The notes under the pieces: generated by a model
The model's input: only the letters and a program-made list of their open reading frames with translations
The model's database searches: none
What the model was told of the DNA's origin: nothing
Origin: Burkholderia sp.
GTDB lineage: Bacteria > Pseudomonadota > Gammaproteobacteria > Burkholderiales > Burkholderiaceae
NCBI GenBank assembly: GCA_028292565.1
Contig: JAQGMD010000186.1
Coordinates: forward strand, 1 to 21,977
Direction of reading: 5' to 3'
Length of the DNA stretch: 21,977 bases
Part shown: piece by piece, positions 13,855 to 20,335 of the stretch
Position numbering within the stretch: position 1 is the stretch's first letter
Layout of the letters: each line of letters begins with the position of its first letter
Position numbers and translations under genes: made by a program

Positions 13855-13940
13855 GCGCCGCGCAGGACTAAGTTGGGCAATTTGGCGGCAACGCGCCCGC
13901 TACGACCAGCAAAATTGGCCAACTTATTCCTGCGCGGTGC
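13855..13940. mobile_element. MITE-like palindromic element, copy B (86 bp, minimal form)
   Basis: Left arm 13855-13888 (GCGCCGCGCAGGACTAAGTT...) and right arm 13906-13940 match at 29 of 34 positions around a 17-base spacer. The flanks are an exact 5-bp direct repeat CTTAG (13850-13854 and 13941-13945), as left by transposition. The ends match those of copy A at 9469-9797. The spacer (CAACGCGCCCGCTA...) matches an inner stretch of copy A, so B is the same family with most of the interior absent. It sits 32 bases from the stop of the antiporter gene; the rest of the gap from 13652 holds only the terminator. Confidence 0.75.
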
Positions 13941-13972
13941 CTTAGATCATTCGGCGAATGCGGCGCGAAGGG

Positions 13973-15667
13973 TCAGGTCGTCCCATTCATGCTCGCCCCG
14001 GAAGCCAGCACCCGGTTCACCATCCCCTTGGCGATTTCCCGTTCACCCATGTTGGTATGGGTGGCGCCATGCTTTTGCAGGTTCGCCAGCTCGGATATCG
14101 AATGCGCGCGGGCGATGTCTTCGATCTGAGGGTTCAGCTTGCGCGCATGTTCGATGATCTGGCCGGCCTCAAGCACATCTGGAATGGCGACCAGCAACCA
14201 GCGCGCGGTAGCGATGTCCGCCGCATGCATCATGCCCGGTGCCGCCGCGTTTCCAAACAGGGCAGGGATGCCGTCGGCGCGCAACGCCTTGACCACATCG
14301 GACTGGTCCTCGATGACGATGAAAGGGCGGTTCTGCTCAGTCAGTGTAGCGGCGATCAGGTGACCGACCCGGCCGAATCCCACCAGCACGGTGTGCTCAT
14401 GCAGCGGCGCCCATCCGGGGATAACGATGTCCTTGTCGACCGGGGGCGTGAGGCCCGTGGTCCGGCCTTCGCGCTGTTTCAGCCACGGTTTCAGGCGATT
14501 GAGCAGGGTGAACAACAGCGGATTGATCAGGATCGACAGGATCGCGCCGCCGAGGATCAGGTCCTGTCCTGTTTCGGATAGCAGTCCGAGCGACATGCCC
14601 AGCGTCGCAAGGATGAATGAGAACTCGCCGATTTGCGCCAGGCTCACCGCGACGGTGAGTGCCGTACTGAGCGGGTGCTTGAATGCCAGCACGATCGCCA
14701 GCGCTGCGAGCGATTTGCCGACCACGATGATCAGCACCGTAGCCAGCACCAGCAAGGGCTCGCGAATCACGATGGACGGATCGAACAACATCCCGACCGA
14801 CACGAAGAAAAGTACCGCGAACGCGTCGCGCAGAGGCAAAGACTCTTCCGCCGCCCGATGACTCAGCTCCGATTCCGCCAGGATCATGCCGGCAAAAAAC
14901 GCGCCCAGCGCGAACGACACGCCAAACACATAAGCCGATCCAAGCGCGACGCCGAGCGCAATCGCCAACACCGCCAGCCTGAACAACTCGCGCGAGCCGG
15001 TAGCCGCAATCCGCTCCAGGATCCACGGAATCACACGGCGGCCGACAACCAGCATCACGACTGCGAACGCCGCGACCTTCGCCAAGGTTATGCCGAGCGT
15101 CGTCAACAAGGCGGTGGTGGTCATTGCTTCGCCTTTGCCGCCAAGCAGGCCGGACAGCGCGGGGATCAACACCAGCGCCAGCACCATCGCAATATCCTCG
15201 ACGATCAGCCAGCCGATCGCGATCTGCCCCCGCCTGGTCTCAAGCAGTCGGCGTTCCTGCAGGGCGGTCAACAGCACCACGGTGCTGGCGACAGAAAGCG
15301 CAAGGCCGAAGATCAGGCCTTCGCCCACCGGCCATCCGAGTCCCCATGCCATCGCCATCCCGAGCAGCGTTGCGATGACGATCTGCACGATTGCGCCGGG
15401 AATCGCAATTGTTTTTACCGCTAATAAGTCCTTCAGCGAGAAATGCAGCCCCACTCCGAACATCAGCAGGATAACGCCGATTTCAGCCAGCTCTTGCGCA
15501 AGGTGCGTATCCGCCATGATGCCGGGCGTGAACGGCCCGACCGCAATGCCGGCCACCAGGTAGCCGATCAGCGGCGGCATGCGCAGGCGATTCGCCAGTG
15601 CGCCGAAGATGAAGGCGAGGACGAGGCCACCGACGATGGTGGTGATCAGGGGAGTATCGTGCGGCAT
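13973..15667 (-). CDS. ybaL: YbaL/Kef-type CPA2 cation:proton antiporter with C-terminal TrkA-N (RCK) domain
   Basis: A 564-residue protein, close to E. coli YbaL (558). Residues 1-380 are a 12-13-helix Na+/H+-exchanger fold (LIGYLVAGIAVGPFTPG, LLMFGVGLHFSLKDLL, ALSVASTVVLLTALQE, FGVSFALGAFFAGMILAES). From about residue 425 a Rossmann RCK domain follows with HTVLVGFGRVGHLIAATL (G430-x-G-xx-G) and an acidic strand end (FIVIEDQ), fitting NAD(H) or nucleotide binding. It probably carries K+ or Na+ out in exchange for protons, gated by the cytoplasmic domain. The frame continues to 16246, but that part overlaps htpX; ATG 15667 (MPHDTPLITT) gives the family start, with GGAG 11 bases upstream. It is divergent from htpX. 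The symbol is by homology. Confidence 0.9.
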   Translation of the reverse strand: MPHDTPLITTIVGGLVLAFIFGALANRLRMPPLIGYLVAGIAVGPFTPGIMADTHLAQELAEIGVILLMFGVGLHFSLKDLLAVKTIAIPGAIVQIVIATLLGMAMAWGLGWPVGEGLIFGLALSVASTVVLLTALQERRLLETRRGQIAIGWLIVEDIAMVLALVLIPALSGLLGGKGEAMTTTALLTTLGITLAKVAAFAVVMLVVGRRVIPWILERIAATGSRELFRLAVLAIALGVALGSAYVFGVSFALGAFFAGMILAESELSHRAAEESLPLRDAFAVLFFVSVGMLFDPSIVIREPLLVLATVLIIVVGKSLAALAIVLAFKHPLSTALTVAVSLAQIGEFSFILATLGMSLGLLSETGQDLILGGAILSILINPLLFTLLNRLKPWLKQREGRTTGLTPPVDKDIVIPGWAPLHEHTVLVGFGRVGHLIAATLTEQNRPFIVIEDQSDVVKALRADGIPALFGNAAAPGMMHAADIATARWLLVAIPDVLEAGQIIEHARKLNPQIEDIARAHSISELANLQKHGATHTNMGEREIAKGMVNRVLASGASMNGTT

Positions 15668-15989
15668 GAAACTGGCGTCTCCTTTTTTGATTTGGTTTAA
15701 ACAGGCGGGGGCATGGCCGCGGATGACGCGAGGACTGCTTCCGCCGGCGAAGCGCACCCTGCTAGCGACGTAACAGTTCGGCATTGTAGCCGTCATGCGC
15801 GATACGCGTTGCCGGGCACTGTATGCGCTAATTTTATAGTTCGGATTTTGCGAAGAAACTGTCATGTTTACTTCGCTTTTTAAAGAATGGTGTTTTCGAT
15901 TATCATTCGGCACCGCCGTGAATCTCATGGCGAGGGAGGCGGTCAGGTGTGTCTGACTCCGTAAATCAATCAACCTACAGAAGGAATCC
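15668..15989. other. 322-base divergent gap between the antiporter gene and htpX
   Basis: The gap should carry both promoters. The stretch 15830-15910 is AT-rich, and TATAGT (15835-15840) and TATCAT (15901-15906) are -10-like, but no well-spaced -35 goes with either. No CCCCAT-type sigma-32 element was seen before htpX. Reverse frames extending the antiporter through this gap are not coding-like. Confidence 0.4.
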
Positions 15990-16865
15990 ATGAAACGCGT
16001 CTTGCTTTTTGTTGCTACCAACATGGCGATTATGCTGGTGCTTGGCATCACGGCGAGTCTGCTTGGTGTCAATAGATTTTTGACCGCTAACGGCCTCAAC
16101 CTCGGCGCGCTGCTCGCGTTCTCGGCGTTGATGGGCTTTGGTGGCGCTTTCATTTCGTTATTCTTGTCCAAGCCCATTGCGAAATGGTCGACCGGTGCCC
16201 GCGTGATCGAACACCCGGGCACATCGACCGAGCTGTGGCTGGTCAATACCGTTGCCGCGCAGGCGCAAAAAGCCGGTATTGCGATGCCGGAAGTCGCAAT
16301 CTACCAGGGCGAACCGAACGCGTTTGCGACCGGTGCGACGAAAAACAGTTCGCTGGTCGCGGTGTCGACCGGCTTGCTGGAATCAATGACCAAGGAAGAG
16401 GTCGAGGCCGTACTGGCGCATGAGGTGGCACACATCGCCAATGGCGATATGGTCACGCTGACCCTGATCCAGGGCGTGGTGAATACCTTCGTTGTCTTCC
16501 TTGCGCGCGTAGTTGGCTATCTTGTCGACCAGGCATTGCGCAAGAACGACTCGGAGAACACCGGTCCGGGCGCCGCATACATGATCACTGTGGTCATCTG
16601 CGACATCCTGTTCGGCGTTCTGGCCAGCATCATCGTTGCGTGGTTCTCGCGCCAGCGTGAATTCCGCGCCGACCGTGGCGCTGCGAACATCCTCGGCACT
16701 CCGCGTCCGATGGTCGCCGCATTGCAGCGCCTGGGCGGCATCGCGCAAGGCGAACTGCCGAAAAATATGGCAGCCTCGGGAATTTCGGGGGGCGCCGGCC
16801 TGATGGCCCTGTTCTCCAGCCACCCGCCCATGGAAGACCGGATCTCGGCGCTCCAGCGCAACTGA
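15990..16865 (+). CDS. htpX: HtpX, membrane zinc metalloprotease (M48B)
   Basis: A 291-residue inner-membrane protease, matching the usual length (about 290). Two N-terminal helices ([44 protein letters not shown]) precede the cytoplasmic catalytic part. HEVAH at H144-E145-H148 is the zinc site and E224 in REFRAD the third ligand. Two more helices follow the active site. The C-terminus [14 protein letters not shown] is typical. HtpX clears misfolded membrane proteins together with FtsH. AAGGA precedes the ATG by five bases. A PerM-like permease follows on the same strand after 72 bases and a hairpin. Confidence 0.97.
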   Translation: MKRVLLFVATNMAIMLVLGITASLLGVNRFLTANGLNLGALLAFSALMGFGGAFISLFLSKPIAKWSTGARVIEHPGTSTELWLVNTVAAQAQKAGIAMPEVAIYQGEPNAFATGATKNSSLVAVSTGLLESMTKEEVEAVLAHEVAHIANGDMVTLTLIQGVVNTFVVFLARVVGYLVDQALRKNDSENTGPGAAYMITVVICDILFGVLASIIVAWFSRQREFRADRGAANILGTPRPMVAALQRLGGIAQGELPKNMAASGISGGAGLMALFSSHPPMEDRISALQRN

Positions 16866-16881
16866 TCTTCACTACTGCGCG

Positions 16882-16909
16882 CCAGGCGCCGGCTTGTCCG
16901 GCGGCCTGG
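16882..16909 (+). terminator. GC-rich hairpin between htpX and the permease gene
   Basis: CCAGGC-GCCGG, loop CTTGT, CCGGCGGCCTGG: about 11 pairs with one bulged base, 16 bases after the htpX stop. No T-run follows, so it may only reduce readthrough or protect the htpX message end rather than stop transcription. Confidence 0.45.
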
Positions 16910-16937
16910 TACGTCTTCTGATACCTGACGGACTGCT

Positions 16938-18011
16938 ATGAGGGATCTCGCCGCTGCCATCACGACCCGCCGTATCATCGTCGGGCTGCTGCTGGGCGGA
17001 TTGATGATCCTCGGCTATGTGGTGCTGCACCTGTTCCTGGTGCCCATGGTGTGGGCCGGTATACTTGCCTACGCCACCTGGCCGCTGTACGAGCGACTGC
17101 GCCGGCTGTTGCGCGGCAATGCGACCGGCAGTGCGCTGGTGATGACCCTGCTGCTTACCACCTCGTTCATCCTGCCGATGTTATGGCTGGTCAGCTTGCT
17201 ACGCAGCGAGCTGACCGATGCCTATGCGGAAGTGGCGGCGTATCTCGCGCAAGGACCACATCCGCTGCCCGACATCATTGCGCGCATTCCTGTTCTGGGC
17301 GACCGGTTGCAGGAATTGCTCGACCAGCTTTCCGGCGATCCAACCGCGGTGCGGGAGCAACTTGCGCTATGGGTTGAGCAGCGCACCGACGATCTGTTGG
17401 ACATCCTCGGCGGCGTCGGCCGTAACGCGGCCAAGTTCGGCTTCGCGCTGATCGCCGTGTTTTTTCTTTATCGCGACGGCGAGATCGTCCTGGCCCAGAT
17501 GCGGCGCGTGCTGCATCATTTCCTCGGTGCGCGCATCGATGCATATCTCTCCGCCGCCGGCGGCATGACCAAAGCAGTGGTATGGGGCCTGGTAGCGACA
17601 GCGGTGGGGCAGGGTGTAGTTGCCGGCCTCGGCTACTGGTGGGCCGGCTTGCAAGCGCCGCTGCTGCTCGGCGCGATCACTGCGCTGGTCGCGCTGATTC
17701 CATTCGGCACACCCTTTACCTGGGGATCGATCGGCCTGTGGCTGGTCCTCACCGGCGACGTGGTCGCAGGCGTAGGGCTGCTGCTATGGGGCACATTGGT
17801 CGTGAGCTGGGTGGACAATCTGGTCCGCCCGCTGGTGATCAGCAGCGCCACGCGCATTCCCTTCCTGTTGGTGATGTTCGGCGTGCTCGGTGGGCTGGCG
17901 GCATTCGGCCTGGTCGGACTGTTTATCGGACCGGTGATTCTTGCTGTACTGATGGCGGTGTGGCGAGAGTGGCTGGAGGATCAGGGACCAGAAGAAAAAA
18001 GTGGCGCATAG
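16938..18011 (+). CDS. AI-2E/PerM-family membrane permease
   Basis: A 357-residue polytopic protein with the AI-2 exporter-like (PF01594) layout: two N-terminal helices (IIVGLLLGGLMILGYVVLHLFLV; GILAYATWPLYERLRR), a helix pair, a soluble amphipathic region (residues about 95-160, AYLAQGPHPLPDIIARIPVLG...), then four to five C-terminal helices with the family signature SWVDNLVRPLVIS and FGVLGGLAAFGLVGLFIGPV. Members include TqsA and PerM; substrates are mostly unproven, and some act as Na+/H+ antiporters. ATG 16938 has only a weak upstream purine element. It lies 72 bases after htpX on the same strand, so partial co-transcription is possible. It is followed by a convergent NUDIX gene only 15 bases away. 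Confidence 0.87.
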   Translation: MRDLAAAITTRRIIVGLLLGGLMILGYVVLHLFLVPMVWAGILAYATWPLYERLRRLLRGNATGSALVMTLLLTTSFILPMLWLVSLLRSELTDAYAEVAAYLAQGPHPLPDIIARIPVLGDRLQELLDQLSGDPTAVREQLALWVEQRTDDLLDILGGVGRNAAKFGFALIAVFFLYRDGEIVLAQMRRVLHHFLGARIDAYLSAAGGMTKAVVWGLVATAVGQGVVAGLGYWWAGLQAPLLLGAITALVALIPFGTPFTWGSIGLWLVLTGDVVAGVGLLLWGTLVVSWVDNLVRPLVISSATRIPFLLVMFGVLGGLAAFGLVGLFIGPVILAVLMAVWREWLEDQGPEEKSGA

Positions 18012-18026
18012 CGCCGCGTATTCAAC

Positions 18027-18479
18027 CTACCAATCCATCGATAACAACTGCTGCGCCATGCGCGGCGCGCACAGGCTGCTGATTTCATTGCGTGTCGCCC
18101 AGCGGAAGCCATCCATTTCGGGCGTGGACTTGCCCGTCACATGATGCTCGAAGTGGCTGGTGCAAACCAGGTGATCGAGTTTCTGCAGGCCTTCCGGTGC
18201 GCGCACTATGTAAAGATGCAGCCGCTTGTGTTTCTGATAATCGAACGAGCCGATTTCTTCGAACAGCGCTTCATCGAACGTGAGTCCGGTTTCTTCACGC
18301 AATTCCCTGATAGCGGCTTCGATGGTGGATTCACCCGGGTCTTGCATCCCTTTCGGAATATCCCAGTGATTCGCACCTGTTACGTGACAAAGAAGAATCT
18401 CGTCTTTGGGGTTGATTACGAGCGTTCCGCAGGACGTCGCGAGTTGGGTTTTTAATGCAGTAGTTGCCAATCCTGGCAT
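18027..18479 (-). CDS. NUDIX hydrolase
   Basis: A 150-residue soluble enzyme with a complete Nudix box at residues 44-66: G44-x5-E50-x7-R58-E59-L-R-E62-E63-T-G65-L66. It hydrolyses a nucleoside diphosphate linked to another moiety using Mg2+; the substrate cannot be read from the sequence. The box is preceded by the typical WDIPKG. The C-terminal half (FEHHVTGKSTPEMDGFRWATRNEI) is usual for small housecleaning pyrophosphohydrolases. The frame opens at 18521, but ATG 18479 (MPGLATTALK) has GGAG six bases upstream and is preferred. It is convergent with the permease and stands alone. Confidence 0.92.
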   Translation of the reverse strand: MPGLATTALKTQLATSCGTLVINPKDEILLCHVTGANHWDIPKGMQDPGESTIEAAIRELREETGLTFDEALFEEIGSFDYQKHKRLHLYIVRAPEGLQKLDHLVCTSHFEHHVTGKSTPEMDGFRWATRNEISSLCAPRMAQQLLSMDW

Positions 18480-18616
18480 GCAAAGCTCCTCGAGCGATGC
18501 ATTCGATACATCGCGCTTCAATTCAAATTTGGAAATATTGTATAGCAGCGGCCGTGGTCATACCTATTCGCTGTGGCAGGCAGCGCATTGAGTGCGCCGG
18601 TGGTGCCGCGCAGTCA

Positions 18617-18662
18617 CAGTGTGACGGACCACGCTTATGCAGTGTAACGGACCACGCTTATG
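18617..18662. repeat. Tandem 23-bp direct repeat in an intergenic gap
   Basis: Two adjacent copies (18617-18639 and 18640-18662) of CAGTGTGACGGACCACGCTT-ATG differ at one base (GTGTGAC/GTGTAAC). A degenerate third start (TGTGACAGTCCAC) follows. The first copy overlaps a small palindrome GTCAC-AGT-GTGAC (18613-18625). The rest of the 307-base gap (18480-18786) has no convincing gene; short forward frames here lack ribosome-binding sites and family features. Confidence 0.75.
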
Positions 18663-18786
18663 TGACAGTCCACAGCAGAATAGTTCCGTCTGGATGCAAA
18701 AATCGTGCGAGGAGGTTTATGCCTATGGTGCACCGGCAATGGGCGCCGGACTGCACCCCGGCACCCATGCATTCCTGTCATGCACT

Positions 18787-19332
18787 TTAGTCGCGCATTT
18801 TCCTTTCTACTACGTTGCCGAGATAGCCTCCACCGACAGCGCCGGCGACCGTGGCAAGCGTACGGCCCCTGCCGTCGCCGACCTGGTTGCCGAGCACGCC
18901 GCCAAGCACCGCGCCGGCCGCAATGCCGAGCCCGCTGGTTGGAGCCGATGCCTGCTGTACCGGTTGTTGAGCCGGTTGTTGAGCCGGCTGGCTGACCCGC
19001 GTGTATTGCGGCGACGGCGCGCGCTGCGCGTAGACCGGGGCCGCGCGTTTCGGGGCAGGTTTATGTTCGACGATGTGCTTGTGTATCACGACCGGGGCAG
19101 TCGCAACGGCTGCGGCCGGTGCATACTGTGCCGCTGTCGCGGGTGTCATCGCCATCCGCGCATCAACTGGCGCAGGAGCAACTGCGACAGGCGCAAGCGG
19201 CGCGCTGTTGCCGTGCGAATTCGGCAATATCCCGGTGATTGCTGCGACACCCACCATGCTGACCAGCATGACGGACGCGGCGGCGCCCGCCATCAGGGGG
19301 TGGATGCGATTCGACACTTGGCTGGTTTCCAT
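18787..19332 (-). CDS. Glycine-zipper 2TM protein, membrane-anchored
   Basis: A 181-residue protein. Residues about 12-36 form one hydrophobic segment (LMAGAAASVMLVSMVGVAAITGIL), a signal anchor with no cleavage site or lipobox evident. Residues about 40-130 are low-complexity Ala/Pro/Gln with a short QPAQQPAQQPVQQ repeat, a probable periplasmic spacer. Residues about 134-178 are a Rick_17kDa/SlyB-type glycine zipper (GGVLGNQVGDGRGRTLATVAGAVGGG). It shares GNQVGDG-x-G-x-T-xAT with the protein at 13205. The pattern resembles proteins that link the inner membrane to the outer membrane across the periplasm, but that is inference. ATG 19332 has GGAG six bases upstream. It follows the cho gene on the same strand across a strong hairpin. 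Confidence 0.87.
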   Translation of the reverse strand: METSQVSNRIHPLMAGAAASVMLVSMVGVAAITGILPNSHGNSAPLAPVAVAPAPVDARMAMTPATAAQYAPAAAVATAPVVIHKHIVEHKPAPKRAAPVYAQRAPSPQYTRVSQPAQQPAQQPVQQASAPTSGLGIAAGAVLGGVLGNQVGDGRGRTLATVAGAVGGGYLGNVVERKMRD

Positions 19333-19445
19333 TCTTATCTCCGTTTAGTAGCCTGACTGTGGCTGATGAACAGCTTAGCGTGCGAGCCGCCGCGCAGGGG
19401 CGTCCAAGCTGTATCAGGAGTAAGCGCATGTAACAGCGAGAAGGC

Positions 19446-19472
19446 GTAGGGGTGCGCCATGCGCACCCCTAC
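19446..19472 (-). terminator. Perfect 12-bp hairpin overlapping the cho stop codon
   Basis: GTAGGGGTGCGC-CAT-GCGCACCCCTAC is perfect, and the TAG stop of cho (19469-19471) lies in its stem. On the minus strand the tail (GCCTTCTCG) has no T-run, so it may end transcription only weakly or protect the message end. It resembles the repeats at 8987 and 9039. Confidence 0.6.
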
Positions 19473-20335
19473 ATCATGACGATAGCCAGCTGGCCGCTAC
19501 GCAACGGCGCCGAAAGTATCTTGTAGGTATCGATATCAATCACATGTTTTTTCGGCTGCCGGATTTTCTTGCGCCTGCCTTCCAGCGAGCCGAGATACGA
19601 CCACCGATCCACCACATGCGTCTGCCGCCAGCCGTCGCTTTCCTCGACGATGCCGATCGGTCCCGAGTAGGGCCACACCTCGGCCTGTAAGCGCTCGAGC
19701 ACGGCGCGCAATCGTGCATCATGCGCGCTCATCGGTTCATCGCCTATGCATGCGCCGTTGCAGCGGCCGATCTGCCGCGCAAAACAGGCACGTCCCTGCG
19801 TAGTCGTTTCGAGTCCGCACAAGGCAGGGCAAAGCCTGTATTCAAGAATCAACAAACGCAACCCCTCCATCGCGGCGCTGCGCGAAGGGAACAATCCATA
19901 CAAGTCGCCATCATCGTCGCTGCATTCCCAGGAACCGACCACTTGCGGCCGCGTCCCGCCTGCACCGAGTCGCAACGCAAAGGTCTCGCCATGGTATTTG
20001 AGTAAAGCGTTGTAGGCGGGTTGATGCAATTTGATCAGTTGCGACTCTTGCAGCAAGGCGCCGATCTCGCCGGCGGTGCGTACGAAATCGATGGTCGATG
20101 TCTGTTGCAGCATCGCGGCTTCTTCAGCCGTGCGCAGGTGGGACAGGACGCGCGACCGGATATTGACGCTTTTCCCGATGTACACGGGTATGCCGTGCTG
20201 GTCGCGAAACAGATAGACGCCGGATGCGGAAGGCAAGGCGTCGATGGAGGCACGCTCGATGTGATGCGGGTAATCGAAGCGGTCGGCCAGATCAGGTGGC
20301 ATGATCAGGCCGACCGAGGTAACTCTGGGTTTCAT
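19469..20335 (-). CDS. cho: Cho, GIY-YIG excinuclease (UvrC homologue)
   Basis: A 288-residue protein, about the length of E. coli Cho (295) and half of UvrC. Residues about 36-110 are a GIY-YIG nuclease: GVYLF (39-43), YIGKS (52-56), R60, catalytic E97 in ESQLI and N109 in PAYN. A Cys-containing segment follows (CPALCGLE...CFARQIGRCNGACIG). The C-terminal half lacks the UvrC endonuclease-V-like and helix-hairpin-helix domains. Cho makes the 3' incision during UvrAB-dependent excision repair and is SOS-induced in E. coli. Here the ATG at 20335 overlaps the sulfatase stop by four bases (ATGA), so translation is probably coupled and any promoter or SOS box would lie upstream of that gene or inside it. 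None was seen nearby. Confidence 0.9.
   Translation of the reverse strand: MKPRVTSVGLIMPPDLADRFDYPHHIERASIDALPSASGVYLFRDQHGIPVYIGKSVNIRSRVLSHLRTAEEAAMLQQTSTIDFVRTAGEIGALLQESQLIKLHQPAYNALLKYHGETFALRLGAGGTRPQVVGSWECSDDDGDLYGLFPSRSAAMEGLRLLILEYRLCPALCGLETTTQGRACFARQIGRCNGACIGDEPMSAHDARLRAVLERLQAEVWPYSGPIGIVEESDGWRQTHVVDRWSYLGSLEGRRKKIRQPKKHVIDIDTYKILSAPLRSGQLAIVMM

Noticed and set aside
9469..13940. Idea that copies A and B bound a composite transposon carrying the DHA2, MFS and glycine-zipper genes
   Set aside because: Each copy has its own, different target duplication, which indicates two independent insertions rather than one large unit; no transposase is present.
15668..16246. N-terminal extension of the antiporter frame to 16246
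   Set aside because: It would run through the intergenic gap and overlap htpX on the other strand; family length and the MPHDTP start at 15667 argue against it.
18637..18995. Forward frames at 18637-19356 and 18705-18995
   Set aside because: They run antisense through the glycine-zipper gene, with no ribosome-binding site and Arg/Cys-rich composition typical of shadow frames.
19364..19382. LexA-like CTGT...ACAG near the start of the second glycine-zipper gene
   Set aside because: The spacer is 9 bases instead of 8, which breaks the LexA half-site phasing.
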